Positions 9,346-20,106 are shown, numbered from the stretch's first letter. The stretch is DNA of 64,000 nucleotides from Cytidiella melzeri (GCA_022592445.1 JABYQR010000012.1:234547-298546), one strand, 5' to 3'. Program-made: numbers and translations. Notes: generated from the letters alone by a model not told the origin.

Positions 9346-12332
9346 CCCCCCCTTGACCTGCTAACACTCCTAGCATTTCCATCCCTCGCGTGTGTAGGAT
9401 ACGGGCTAAAACCTTTGTGCATATATCCGCCTTGTTCTCAGTTCCGGCTACTCGTGTGACTGCAATTTTCCCTTTGTTGACGCTATTCCTGATGAAGTGA
9501 GCGCGTATGTCGATGTGCTTCATGCGAGTGTTGCCGTGAGGGTCATGCGTGCAGGCAATTGTGCCATTGTTGTCACAGTATAGTTTTGTAGCATCTGATT
9601 GCGGGAATCCAAGTTCCTCTAGTAGTTGACGCATCCATATGATTTGGCATGCGGTGTGTGAACATGCAATGTACTCGGCTTTGCAGGACGATAAGGTGAC
9701 TACGGCTTGCTGCTTCGAGCTCCAAGCGACCGGTGAACGATAGAGTATCATCACATATCCAGAAATGGATTTTCTTCCTTTGCCAGAACCCCAGTCTGAG
9801 TCTGTGAATCCGTGGAACAGTGGATACGCCGGGTCGAGATTTCCGAATGTCAGTCCTAGAGAACAAGTGCCTTGCAGGTATTGTAGGAGACACTTGGCTG
9901 CTGCCCAGTGGGTGCGTCCGTAGCATGACATGAATTTGGCAAGTTCGCGGACTGCGTAGGCAATGTCCGGTCTTGTGGTGGTAGCAAGATACATGACCTT
10001 TCCAACAAGAACACAGTATGGGAGATCTTTGACCTCGTCGCAGTCTGCTGGGGTTTTAGGTGCATCCTCTCGCAACAATGAAACCTTGGGTGGCAGCGGC
10101 GTTGAGGCCGTGTTGCTGTACTCCATACCAAAAAGACATAGAATGGATATTGTGTATGCCTCCTGCAAAAGGAGGACCGAATGGTGCTGGCAATTCCTGG
10201 TGACTTTGCAACCCAACAACTACTCGACTTTGCCGTTGTCTGTGATATCAAAGAGGTGCTTGAGACCTTGCGTCACTGAGTCAGATTTGGCTGAGGAAGA
10301 AGTGGCCAACAGTATGTCATCGGCACTGGTTGCAGACAGGGCCTTGGCACCGTTGACGTTCCGTACATGGACACTCCAGTCTGATTCACATCTTTGGAAG
10401 CCTAGCGTGTGGTATTTCTTGTTGAACTTGAGGTACCACGAACGACCTGCTTGCTTCAGGCCGTATAGGCCTTTAAGCAGATGCCAATAACCGGGTCCTG
10501 CGATTGACGGCTTCTTCATGTAGATCTCCTCAGTGAGCAGTCGGTTCAGAAAAGCCGTCTTGATGTCGATGTGGCAAAGATGGATGTTGTGATGTGCAGC
10601 AATGGCGAGGATTGCGAGTCCCATCAAGCTACTGGAGCGAATGTGAAGTTAAAATCTTGCCCAGGGATTTGTGTGAAGCCCTTGGCCACGAGTCGCACTT
10701 TGAATCTTGCGATGTGTCCGTCAGTGTTACGTTTAAGATGAAGGACCCACTTGGAGTCCACAGGTTTTCTTCCGGGTGGTACGTCATTCACTTCCTCATA
10801 TACGCCCTTTACTCGTAATGCCTGAGTTCCTTGTGAATGGCGGCCAGCCACTCCTCCCAGTATTTGCTCCGTTCTGCCTCTGAGATGGATCTTGAATCCT
10901 GTTCGCTAACGTCGTTGATAGGTGTTGTTGCATTGGCATATGGGTCTGGGGAGAACTCAATCTTGCCTTTGCCTTCGCTTTCGCTTTTGGTGGTATTGAA
11001 GGCTGCGTTGAGGGCAACTTTGCAATTCGTAACGAACCCCCCCTTGTCCAAATACGTGCTGTTGTTTGTTCTGTAATGCGACGGTAGTGTAATTTTACAA
11101 CGCGCTGTGGGAATCGTATGAGTGTAGGGTACATATTTTCTCTGCAGGAGATGTACCGATGGTGATTGATGGAGATTCATCAAGCCCCTTGGGGGTGCAT
11201 AATTCCTCGGAAACAGCCTCAGTAGACGGCTGAGCCATCGAAAAGTCTCTATAGGAGAAGTGTCAGGTTGAGGGTGCATCACTGGATGGTGAGACGTACT
11301 TGGACAATGCAGTAGCATTGCCATGGTGTTCGCGGTAACGAGTGTTGTTGTCGACCGCGAAGTCATCCCACATGGAAGTAAGCGACAATGTAGGGTTGGG
11401 CGTGGTGTGCGCGCTGGTCATATTGTTGTTGTCTAGGAAAGTGACATCCCTTCGCAAGCGTACAACGCGTGTGTTTGGAAACCAAATAAGGTATCCTTTC
11501 GCGTCTTGTGCGTATCCAACAAAACGGCCTTCTTTGCCACGCGGTTGCATCTTGTTGAGTGAGTCTGCATCTATTTGGCGTGAGATGACTCGTGAGCCGA
11601 AGATGTGGAAGTGTGATATGTTGGGATTGCACTTGTGCCAGATGTGATACAGTGTAGTGTTTGGTGGCAGCGCGGAGGTAGAGAGTCTGTTCAGAATGTG
11701 GCAGGCACACTGTACTGTGAGTGGCCAGAAGAATTCAGAGAGGCTGCTGTCAATAAGCATGGCCCTGTCATCGACACAAGGGTCCACTTGGACCTTTTGG
11801 TGACGCCATTTTGTGGGGATGTGTCAGGCACGGTCTTCTCAAAAGTGATTCCCTCCTTTTTGCAGTAGCTACAAAATTCGCCCTGTACAAGTTCGGAAGC
11901 GTTGTCTACGCAGAGGATTGCGACCTTTTTGCATGTGAAGCGTTCTGCGGCAGTTTTCCATTTTGCAAATTCTGTCAGAGCATCTGAGTGTAATTTTAAG
12001 AAAAGGGGAGTTCTCCACCTTCAGTTGTTGTCAACGCAGGGGAGAAAATATTTGATACCGCCGTATCCAACAGAAAAAGGGCCGCATATGTCAATGTGCA
12101 CACGGAATAGAGGGCAATTGGCTCGGGAGGTGGTAAACTTTGGAAACGGCAATTGTTTGATGTTCGCCCGTGCACAGGCCTTGCAAGTGTGTGTTGTAGT
12201 TGAACCAGGCATGATGCGGATACCGGACGTGGTAGGTGCTAGCTGTTTTACGCCCACATGGCCTAGTAGGCGGTGTAAAAATCCTGTGTCACGGATTGAG
12301 GTGCAGCAGTAGTCGATGGTTCCGAGATGCAA
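9346..12332 (-). pseudogene. Copia A integrase, reverse transcriptase and RNase H, broken
   Basis: From upstream to downstream on the minus strand: the integrase zinc region (HTCKACARANIKQLPFPKF) and start of the core at 12332-12021, an integrase C-terminal stretch at 11787-11263, RT starting near 11366 and continuing at 10851-10624 (KWVLHLKRNTDGHIARFKVR) and 10627-10220 (KTAFLN, KGLYGLKQAGRSW, and SADDILLA in place of the usual YVDD), then RNase H at 10219-9311 (FTDSDWGSGKGRKSISGY, KHIDIR). Frames change several times. The first residue of the YVDD motif reads as Ser. This copy is non-functional. Confidence 0.88.
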
Positions 12333-13455
12333 TCAATTAAGGAGTGTTGGACAATTGGCGTAGGCGCCTTTGACGTAGAGTCAGAAGTGGGCGGACAAGT
12401 TGCGACGTGCAGACGGTACAAATTATTGTTGTTGAGTTGTCCTGTGATGAGAGTTGCCCCATTGAGATCTAAGGAAATGTTGCCGTTCATGGTTCTAGAT
12501 CCAACTCCTCTGCGCGCGAGGCAGCCCTGAGACACAAGGTTCATGCGTGCGGTGGGTACATGTAATGCGTCAGTTAATTTCACAATATGTGTTGATCCGT
12601 CAACTATGGCTCGGAGATAGACGTCACCAGTTCCAACAGCAGAAGTAGTCAGGGTTGATCCAAACCCATGCACTTTCAAGGGTTGAATTTTGCGATAGTT
12701 GGAGAACACGTTCTGATCAAAGAAGATATGTTGGTTAGCTCCCGAGTCATGGAAGACCAAAGGGAGTCTGGTGTAATCTTGAGATAACACAGCATTGTGG
12801 CATTTGATCTCGTTTTCAGGGTCGGCCAGGATCACGGTGTTCAACACGTAGGTGGCCTCTTGTGCAAGAACGCCGGCAGTGTTGGCTTCAACAACGGAGG
12901 TTTCGCTCACATTGGCCTCACTGGTACTGGCTGTACCGACACTGGAAGTTTTCTTTGGTGTAAATGTCTTAGAGACGTTCTTGGATTTCTTTTGTTGACT
13001 AGGGAGCAAGTGTATATCACGCCTGAATCTCCACCAGTTGGGATATTGACCGCACTTCTCCCCTCTGTACGCAAGACAGTCATGTATAGTGTGTCCGCGT
13101 GGCCGAGGGCAGTCCGGGTTCACGCACCATTTGGTCATTTTCTTGTTCCTGGGACCGTCAGCTTGGCTTGTGGCAGTGGCGACAACTCTGGGGCGCTTTC
13201 TATACATTGAATCGGTTTCATAGATCTGAGCAATTACATCCTCATCATTCTTCGTCTGCACCCAGTCTTCTTCTTTGATGAGTCCAATGACCCTCGAAGA
13301 GGACATTGGTCTGCTGTTGTTGAGTGCCGTTGCTATGTCCTGATGGAGCAAACGGGAGAACATGCGCCAACTTTTGCTTGTAGGAATGAGGTCCGCGAGT
13401 GTGCTCACGAAGTTGGCATCAGAGAACCAATTTGGATCTTGTTTGCAAAGATCTG
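12263..13455 (-). pseudogene. Copia A gag C-terminal half and protease
   Basis: This continues the gag interrupted at 13456-13460. If copia B and one duplication are removed, the codons join in frame across the insertion (from ICALYA into DLCKQDPNWF). It contains a Cys/His cluster (CVNPDCPRPRGHTIHDC), the protease motif DSGAN at about 12740, and the GAG-pre-integrase region. The frame ends at 12263. Confidence 0.85.
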
Positions 13456-13460
13456 CATAG

Positions 13461-13889
13461 TAATGACGAGTTGCGGGAACGTAGTCACTTAGGCAAGGTG
13501 GATGCGCTGTCGTAAACCCACTGCAGACTGTAGGGACCTAGTACACACGGAGACGAGTTAATCCAGGTGCGAAGATGAGAGCACAATGATGAATATAGAA
13601 TGTACCTAGTACACACGGAGACGAGTTAACTAGGTAACAGGCATATGAGCATATAACATAACGCAAGAGCAATGGGGGGAATACTCACTCCAGGTGCGAA
13701 GATGAGAGCACAATGGAGGAGTAGAGAACCAGGGTGAAAGGGTTATATACTACAAGGAAGCTGGCAACGAGGCAGTGTCCACGTGATGAAACAAAAGATG
13801 CAATCATACTACAAAGGAGTCATGAGACAGGAGACAAAAGAGTGTCTGATAGGGGCGAAGTCCATGAGTAGCGCCGCAAAAGTCCATTA
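13461..13889 (-). repeat. 3' LTR of copia B
   Basis: Identical by eye to 18468-18896. It holds an internal direct repeat (ACCTAGTACACACGGAGACG at about 13541 and 13604) and a repeated motif CCAGGTGCGAAGATGAGAGC. A minus-strand TATA box (TATATAAC, about 13742-13749) is the likely promoter. The first three bases on the minus strand, TAA, are the stop codon of pol. Confidence 0.95.
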
Positions 13890-14858
13890 CTCCCCCTCGG
13901 CGAGACAATACTGGACGAGTCCAAGAGCCTTGCAATGTCGAGCGTGAACATCATGAGGAAGTGGCTTCGTAAAGATGTCAGCAGGATTATTGGTTCCAGG
14001 GATTCGAATCAGTTCGACGAGGCCTTTGTTGAAGCATTCGTGTACTGCGTGCGCCTTGACTCGGGTATGTTTTGAGCGGTGTTTGACATTTGGAGATTTC
14101 GAAGCATCGACAGCACTCTTGTTGTCGCAATAAAGCGTGATAGGAAGGTTGAGAGGGATGTCGATTTGGTCTGCCAAGTCATTCAGCCATTTGAGTTGTT
14201 CGCAGGCTTCGTGTGCTGCGTAGTACTCAGAGTCGAAGGTGGATTTGGCAACGGACTGCTGCTTGCGAGATGACCAGCATACAGCTCCATTGCCGAGGAA
14301 GAAGGCCCAGCCTGAGGTTGAGAGAGAGTTGTCGGTGTCGCTGGCAAAATCAGCGTCGGTGTATCCAACAAGTTGATCTTCTCGAGTGTCACTGTGGCCT
14401 AGACAGAGTCGGAGGGAGGATGTGCCACGGAGGTAGCGAAGGACGTGTTTTGCAGCCTTGAGATGAGACTGCGTGGGGTTTGACTGATATTGACAAAGTC
14501 GAGCGACTGCAAAGGCAATATCAGGGCGAGTACCGAGCATGGCATACATAAGGGAGCCAAGAAGACTGCGGTATTCATGAATGAGTTTTGGATCGCATTG
14601 TGAAGGATCCTCTTCGTTCTTCTCCAACTTGATACCTGTTGGGAGAGGTGTTGACGCAGGATTTGTGTCCTCATGTCCGAAGCGCTTGAGAACATTGTTG
14701 ATGTATACCTCCTGGTCCAGGTATATGCGGCGGCTCCCCCTATCCCTAGTGACGCGGATAGCGAGATAGTGCTTGAGTTCCCCCAAGTCCTTGAGTTCGA
14801 AGTGCGAGCGGAGCGCGGTCTTCGTTTCCTTCAGCAGAGCGATGCTGTTGCCCATCAT
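13887..14858 (-). CDS. Copia B reverse transcriptase C-terminus and RNase H
   Basis: This continues the pol frame after an in-frame TGA near 14907. The bases between encode the RT active site VVYVDDLTM, just ahead of this open stretch. The segment holds the end of RT (LGELKHYLAIRV, then RSLLGSLMYAMLGTRPDIAFAV) and RNase H (GYTDADFASD, SSRKQQSVAKSTFDSEYYA, LYCDNKSAV). It ends exactly at the LTR edge: the purine tract GAGGGGGAG encodes the last residues, and TAA is the first codon of the LTR. Homology is full-length at the C-terminus. Confidence 0.9.
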   Translation of the reverse strand: MMGNSIALLKETKTALRSHFELKDLGELKHYLAIRVTRDRGSRRIYLDQEVYINNVLKRFGHEDTNPASTPLPTGIKLEKNEEDPSQCDPKLIHEYRSLLGSLMYAMLGTRPDIAFAVARLCQYQSNPTQSHLKAAKHVLRYLRGTSSLRLCLGHSDTREDQLVGYTDADFASDTDNSLSTSGWAFFLGNGAVCWSSRKQQSVAKSTFDSEYYAAHEACEQLKWLNDLADQIDIPLNLPITLYCDNKSAVDASKSPNVKHRSKHTRVKAHAVHECFNKGLVELIRIPGTNNPADIFTKPLPHDVHARHCKALGLVQYCLAEGE

Positions 14859-14906
14859 GGTAAGATCGTCGACGTAAACAACGAGGATTTCGAGGTCTCC
14901 CCCTTG

Positions 14907-16616
14907 TCAACGAACAAAAATAGAGACGTCACCAGTGTCATGACAGGTGAATCCAAGTTGTTCGAGGCATGCCTTTAGCGTGAGGAACCATTGGCGTCCT
15001 GCTTGCTTGAGGCCATAGATTGCTTTCCGAAGGCGACATACTTTGCCTTCGGCCACCACGAAGCCTTCAGGTTGCTCCATATAAACCTCCTCGTCCAAAG
15101 ATCTGTTCAAATACACCTGATGGAAGTCGATTTGGTGGATTTCCCAGTCTAGAGTGGCTGCCAGGGCGACGAGATATCGCCAAGATTCCAGACGGGCGAC
15201 GGGAGCGAAGGTGTCTTCGTAGTCGATGCCTTGAATTTGCTCAAATCCTTTAGCTACCAGCCGTGCCTTGTAACGGTCAACATTGCCGTCCTTGTCGAGT
15301 TTGAGCTTGTATACCCATTTACTCTTGATCGCCTTGCGACCTTGAGGTAAATCGACGAGGTCCCACGTTCCTGAGTCCTGGAGACCTTTGAATTCAGTCT
15401 CCATTGCCGCGTACCAGTCATCCTTGTCCTCAGAACCCATAGCCTGTCTGTATGAACGAGGCTCCCCCTGAGGTGTTACAGCTGCCGCTAGGACTAAGTC
15501 AGCTTTGTCTGCAAGGACTGCTGCTGCTTGGTTTTTGCGGTTGTAAGGGAGCTTGTTGCCTCGAGATTGTGTAGCCCGTTGAACATCATCCTCACTTGCT
15601 GCCTGCCAGATGGAATCCAGTCGCTTCTGTTTGCGCGTAGTGCGGCGGGGAAGCTGATGAGCAGGATTCGATATGGGCAGATAGTTGTGTGCTGAGGGAC
15701 AATTGGGATTTGGTTCGACTTTGGGTGATTCTACAACTCGAGACGACGAAGGGGTTGGTCTGGACGGTGAGGATGAGAATTCAGTCTTCGGCGTGAAGAA
15801 CTGCTCTGGTGCCTTTCCTTTGCCCTGCGAGATGCTAGGGTATGGTGAAGGTGTGGCTGGCGTGGATGGTTGAGGAGTGGAAGAGGGGCGCGGTATCTGT
15901 GACGGCATCTGCGAGGATGGTGTCCGTTCCATACGAACGTTCGTAGATGGTGCGCTGAGAGGAGGCAGTTGCTGAGTGGTAGGCACATGTGGCGTGATAG
16001 TAGCCGGCTGCAGAGAGGGCGTGTGAAAGGATGGAGTTTCAAGTTCGAAGTAAGTGGGTGGTGTAGGTTGAGGTGCGCTCGAACGTGGGGGTGTAGAGTT
16101 AGGACGGTTAGGAAAGACTGTTTCGTCGAATACTACGTCTGTACTTGCAACAATCTTATGGGTATGTTTGTCCCAGAGGCGGTAACCTTTAGAACCCGCT
16201 TCATACCCAACAAAGACAAGAGGTTGAGCGTTAGGCTCCAACTTCCGTCGATGATCCTTGTGGATGAGGTGATAGGCCAGGCAGCCAAACACACGGAAGT
16301 AGGATACATCCGGTGGTGCGCCTGTGAGTTTCTCGTATGGTGTCCTCCAGTTCAAGGACTTCTTAGGAGCCCGATTACGAACGTGCACAGCTGTCTTCAC
16401 AGCTTCCTCCCAGAATCCCTTGGACAACCCTGCAGCATGGAGCATGGCTTTCGCAGATTCGACAATCGTACGGTTGTAGCGCTCAGCTTTGCCATTCTGT
16501 TGGGGCGTGTCAGGGGTTGTGCGTTGGTGGATTATACCAAGATCCTTCAGCCGTTGAATGAATCCTTTGACTGGTATTCTCCCCCCCTGTCGGAGCGGAG
16601 GATCTTGATGTCGCAA
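14907..16616 (-). CDS. Copia B integrase core and reverse transcriptase N-terminal part
   Basis: After a one-base shift near 16565, this frame carries the rest of the integrase core (QQNGKAERYNRTI), a long Pro/Ser-rich linker with a basic segment, and RT up to SIFVR, with KSKWVYKLKLDKDGN, RYKARLVAKGF and KAIYGLKQAGRQW. It ends in TGA a few codons before the YVDD site. The stop probably arose from CGA by one transition, because the frame continues downstream without a shift. Confidence 0.9.
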   Translation of the reverse strand: MRHQDPPLRQGGRIPVKGFIQRLKDLGIIHQRTTPDTPQQNGKAERYNRTIVESAKAMLHAAGLSKGFWEEAVKTAVHVRNRAPKKSLNWRTPYEKLTGAPPDVSYFRVFGCLAYHLIHKDHRRKLEPNAQPLVFVGYEAGSKGYRLWDKHTHKIVASTDVVFDETVFPNRPNSTPPRSSAPQPTPPTYFELETPSFHTPSLQPATITPHVPTTQQLPPLSAPSTNVRMERTPSSQMPSQIPRPSSTPQPSTPATPSPYPSISQGKGKAPEQFFTPKTEFSSSPSRPTPSSSRVVESPKVEPNPNCPSAHNYLPISNPAHQLPRRTTRKQKRLDSIWQAASEDDVQRATQSRGNKLPYNRKNQAAAVLADKADLVLAAAVTPQGEPRSYRQAMGSEDKDDWYAAMETEFKGLQDSGTWDLVDLPQGRKAIKSKWVYKLKLDKDGNVDRYKARLVAKGFEQIQGIDYEDTFAPVARLESWRYLVALAATLDWEIHQIDFHQVYLNRSLDEEVYMEQPEGFVVAEGKVCRLRKAIYGLKQAGRQWFLTLKACLEQLGFTCHDTGDVSIFVR

Positions 16617-18346
16617 CCAAACTGTGTCTTGACCATAGCGCGGAAGTCCTCGAACCTTTGTTCTTGCTCGTCTTTGTGTTTAAGAAAGTACACCCAGACG
16701 TCGTCGGTGCAGTCATCGATGTACGTGAGCATGTACAGATTTCCGCCGTTGATAGACGCGGTCTGCATGGGACCGGCAAGATCAGTGTGAATGAGGTCGA
16801 ATGGTCGAGATGCACGAGGAGTGGAGGATGGAGGGAAGGGTCGCCTATGCTGCTTTCCCAAAGCGCAGCCCTTGCAGACGTGTTCGGAACGAGGGGCCTC
16901 GCTGAGAGCCAGTCCCTTGACAGGAGAGTCTTCAGAACGTAGCTTTTGAAGGGCTTCGAAGTTGAGATGACCGAAGCGTTGGTGAACGAGGTCAATGGGA
17001 GCAGTGGCAGAGTGCGTGGAGGAGGCGACGTTTGGAGTTGAAATGGTGAGTTCCAACCAATACTGGCCGCCCCTGAGAGAACCTAAGCCGTAGGTCTTGT
17101 TTTCTTTATAGATCCGAGCTCCCCCGTCTGAAAAGACAGTGGAGAATCCCTTGGAATCAAGGCAGGAGATAGCAATCATGCGTTCAGCGATGCTCGGGCA
17201 GTACAAGACGTTGTCAAGCTGCACTGTGAGCTGCCTTCCGTCAACGGTTGTGGTGCCAGACACGCGACCTGAACCAAGTGTAGACATCGTAGTCTTAGAC
17301 GAGTTTGCCAGCGTAGCGAAGTGCGGCGTAGCAAATGCCTTGTACTCGATGAAGTCGTTGATGTCGTTGGTAATGTGTTTCGTGCAGCCGGAATCAAGCA
17401 TCCATGGCGTAGAGCCAGCAGTGTACCAGTAAACAGCGGTGTTGGAGGCTTTGGACTCGGGGTCCTCAGCAGAAACTACATGTACAGCGGCGGAACCATT
17501 CGACGTAGAACCAGACGACTCCTTCCCCTTTCCTTTCTCCTTCTCCTCCTTGATGCCCTTGGAGGCAGCAGCCTTCTTCCTACACTCCCCCTCAACGTGA
17601 CCCGTGTACCCACAGAAGTTGCACTTCTTCTTCTTCTTCTTCTTGGCGTTCGAAGCTGAAGAAGCCTGCTTGCCTGCCCGGACAGCAGAGACGTCTGACA
17701 ATCCCTTGCGCGAAGCCTCGTCGATGAGGCGCGAGCGGATGTCGTTGTACTTGAGGTCCTTGGGGGCAGTGACAGCGAGGATGGGTTCGACAATGTTGCC
17801 GAAGGAGTCGGGGATGACCGAGAGGAGGCCAAAGATCTTGAGCAGCTCCTTGTTGTCGAGGATGCCAGAGTCACTGACTTCCTTCCATAAGCGACCACGT
17901 TCCTCAATCTGCTCAACGAACGGGCGAGAGCCGTCCATCTGAGAGAGGAAGTACTGCTTGAATTTGAGGAAGGCGGAGAGAGTGGTAGTGGCAGAGTAGT
18001 TGGCATGCAAGGTGGCATAGATCTCGGCAGCGGTTTTGGTCTCGGTATCGACGAGGTGGTGGAGTGTGGGGTCAACGGTGTTCAACAGGACGAGAGAAAC
18101 GTTTGCGTCAGCAATCTCCCATTTATCGTAGTCAGCGTCTTTAGCATCTGGCTTAGTGAGGGTGCCGTCGATGAGGGACAGGGACTTGGTGACGCGAAGG
18201 TACTGCTTGATGACAGCGTTCCATGTCTTCCAGTTGGAAGCACCAGTCAACTTGGCGATCGATTCAATCTTGATGAGAGGAGGTGCCGTGGTAGAGGCAA
18301 AAGAGGAGTTGGCCGCAGAGGGACCAGCAGAGGCGGAGGTGGACAT
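16547..18346 (-). CDS. Copia B gag, protease and integrase N-terminal region
   Basis: ATG at 18346 opens a 599-codon frame. Residues about 1-220 are copia Gag (UBN2-like, with LTGASNWKTWNAVIKQYL). A poly-Lys run leads into the zinc knuckle CNFCGYTGHVEGEC at about 240. Protease follows with MLDSGCTKHIT near 330, then the GAG-pre-integrase segment (HQRFGHLNFEAL, HVCKGCALGK) and the integrase core (DLIHTDLAGPM, LRSDRGGEY). The frame exits after SDRGGEYQSK through a one-base indel. It would form the virus-like particle and start polyprotein processing. Confidence 0.93.
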   Translation of the reverse strand: MSTSASAGPSAANSSFASTTAPPLIKIESIAKLTGASNWKTWNAVIKQYLRVTKSLSLIDGTLTKPDAKDADYDKWEIADANVSLVLLNTVDPTLHHLVDTETKTAAEIYATLHANYSATTTLSAFLKFKQYFLSQMDGSRPFVEQIEERGRLWKEVSDSGILDNKELLKIFGLLSVIPDSFGNIVEPILAVTAPKDLKYNDIRSRLIDEASRKGLSDVSAVRAGKQASSASNAKKKKKKKCNFCGYTGHVEGECRKKAAASKGIKEEKEKGKGKESSGSTSNGSAAVHVVSAEDPESKASNTAVYWYTAGSTPWMLDSGCTKHITNDINDFIEYKAFATPHFATLANSSKTTMSTLGSGRVSGTTTVDGRQLTVQLDNVLYCPSIAERMIAISCLDSKGFSTVFSDGGARIYKENKTYGLGSLRGGQYWLELTISTPNVASSTHSATAPIDLVHQRFGHLNFEALQKLRSEDSPVKGLALSEAPRSEHVCKGCALGKQHRRPFPPSSTPRASRPFDLIHTDLAGPMQTASINGGNLYMLTYIDDCTDDVWVYFLKHKDEQEQRFEDFRAMVKTQFGCDIKILRSDRGGEYQSKDSFNG

Positions 18347-18454
18347 GATCAGGGATATGGATATGGACCTGGATATGCGTGTGTGGACGTATAGGAGCGA
18401 ATGTGCTAGATGAGCACAGAGCAGGTGAACAGTGTGTGGAGATTAGAGCTAGGC

Positions 18455-18467
18455 GGGGCTCATAACC
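18455..18467 (-). other. Copia B primer-binding site (initiator Met-tRNA anticodon arm)
   Basis: On the minus strand, GGTTATGAGCCCC directly follows the 5' LTR. It is complementary to GGGGCTCATAACC, which contains the CAT anticodon loop of eukaryotic initiator Met-tRNA. This is the half-tRNA primer arrangement known for Drosophila copia and yeast Ty5. Confidence 0.85.
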
Positions 18468-18896
18468 TAATGACGAGTTGCGGGAACGTAGTCACTTAGG
18501 CAAGGTGGATGCGCTGTCGTAAACCCACTGCAGACTGTAGGGACCTAGTACACACGGAGACGAGTTAATCCAGGTGCGAAGATGAGAGCACAATGATGAA
18601 TATAGAATGTACCTAGTACACACGGAGACGAGTTAACTAGGTAACAGGCATATGAGCATATAACATAACGCAAGAGCAATGGGGGGAATACTCACTCCAG
18701 GTGCGAAGATGAGAGCACAATGGAGGAGTAGAGAACCAGGGTGAAAGGGTTATATACTACAAGGAAGCTGGCAACGAGGCAGTGTCCACGTGATGAAACA
18801 AAAGATGCAATCATACTACAAAGGAGTCATGAGACAGGAGACAAAAGAGTGTCTGATAGGGGCGAAGTCCATGAGTAGCGCCGCAAAAGTCCATTA
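18468..18896 (-). repeat. 5' LTR of copia B
   Basis: Its 429 bp appear identical to 13461-13889. It is flanked outside by CATAG (18897-18901). The minus-strand TATA box is near 18749-18756. Confidence 0.95.
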
Positions 18897-18901
18897 CATA
18901 G

Positions 18902-19407
18902 AGAGCACAGATCTTGTCTGCCCATTTGCTAACAACCATCTCGTCTTTACAGACGAAACTCATGATCTTCTGATGTAGTGACGCCGCACGGAGATTGTTC
19001 ACTGGGTGATATTCTGACTGAAGGATATGCCAAGCTTCTCTCACGGTCTTCACGCGGCCAATGAGATGAATTTTTGAACGGGGTATGGCTTCCAACAGAA
19101 GGGCTAGTGCCTTCATGTTTGCGTCATACCAAGGCTGCGCTTTCTCGACCGCTTCATCGACCTCAGCTTCGTTTCCCCTTTTGATCCCCTTTGTCACAAT
19201 CCCGGTGTCGGGATCTTCCACCTCATCTTCATACGTCTTCTGAAGTTTTGGGATCAATGGGGGAATTGATTGGGTTCCCTCGATGTATTTCAAGAGATGA
19301 ATTGATCTTAATTTCGCTTCGACTTGTACTACCCATGATCCGTACAAATTTGTATCTCCGTCGTCATCGAGTTTAGGGAGTTTGCTCTGAGAAGACTCAT
19401 GTGACAT
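18902..19407 (-). pseudogene. Copia A gag N-terminal part
   Basis: The start is ATG at 19407 (MSHESSQSKLPKL). An alternative upstream frame extends to 19479. It encodes a Gag-like segment with YGSWVVQVEAKLRSIHLLKYI and REAWHILQSEY, typical of UBN2-type copia Gag. It is cut at 18901 by copia B and resumes at 13455 in frame. Confidence 0.85.
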
Positions 19408-19492
19408 GGTAGAATGGGATGATAGGGGTTGAACTTGAGTGAATCGAATGGAATAGCGGTGCGATAAAATCTGTAGCAATTTACGCTGAGCC

Positions 19493-19505
19493 GGGGCTCA
19501 TAACC
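19493..19505 (-). other. Copia A primer-binding site (initiator Met-tRNA anticodon arm)
   Basis: GGTTATGAGCCCC on the minus strand abuts the 5' LTR and matches the copia B site. It is again complementary to the anticodon arm of initiator Met-tRNA. Confidence 0.85.
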
Positions 19506-19721
19506 TGTCAGAATAAACAGTCTGGCACAGGGTAAGCAACAGATAGAATTGTTTGGGGCATAGGTAGCGTACCTGGCACAGGGTAAGCAACAGATGCTGA
19601 CCCTTGTGCCGGTCGTGGCCCTTTTATACATTTGATGCGGATGTCCGTGTATGGTAACCGCCATCACCGAGCCCTCCGCCTCTTTCCTAATCCGTCTCCT
19701 TAGGCGGGTCATCACTTGACA
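19506..19721 (-). repeat. 5' LTR of copia A
   Basis: A 216-bp partner of 9130-9345. It differs from it at five positions, all transitions. The target duplication AGTTC follows at 19722-19726. Confidence 0.95.
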
Positions 19722-19726
19722 AGTTC

Positions 19727-20106
19727 AAAAGGATAATCCTTATGACATATGTGTCACAACTCTGTCTCGTTGCTACAGCAGGGTGCCTTTGAAAACAACA
19801 TGCTATCATGTGTGAATAAAACCACATTGCTTATAGCTTGTAATGAATTTGTTATTGGGATTCAAATTGGAACAATCAAGTTTGCTGTTCCCAGACGTCT
19901 GAGCTTGAAAAACCCTGGAAAGCCAATCAAATGAGTCCAAATTTTGGGTGTTGAGAACTCCATAAGAACCATGTTATTTGTTTCTACATGTTTTACATAG
20001 TTTATCCAGGAGAAACAATGTCCCTGTGCATGATCAACACCTCACTGCAGCTCTCGGTCCTTTACCAACCACTTCCTTGTCTCGGTGTGCAAGCCTAACA
20101 AAAGCA
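19727..20106. other. Intergenic, upstream of GDSL gene 1
   Basis: No coding or structured feature is supported. It is the host flank right of copia A and the presumed promoter region of the first esterase gene. Confidence 0.5.

Larger units (their letters stand above)
13461..18896 (-). mobile_element. Ty1/Copia retrotransposon B, young insertion nested in copia A
   Basis: Two 429-bp LTRs (13461-13889 and 18468-18896) look identical by eye. The target duplication CATAG (13456-13460 and 18897-18901) lies in the gag of copia A. The polyprotein on the minus strand is almost complete, broken only by one frameshift near 16565 and one TGA near 14907. LTR ends are TAATG...CATTA rather than plain TG...CA, confirmed at one end by a primer-binding site abutting the LTR. 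Identical LTRs imply recent insertion. Confidence 0.96.
9130..19721 (-). mobile_element. Ty1/Copia retrotransposon A, interrupted by copia B
   Basis: Two 216-bp LTRs (9130-9345 and 19506-19721) with TG...CA ends are flanked by the 5-bp duplication AGTTC (9125-9129 and 19722-19726). On the minus strand the internal part reads gag, protease, integrase, reverse transcriptase, RNase H, the copia order. The LTRs differ at five sites by eye, all transitions. Gag is split by copia B. Pol is broken into at least six frames, so this is an inactive copy. Confidence 0.95.
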
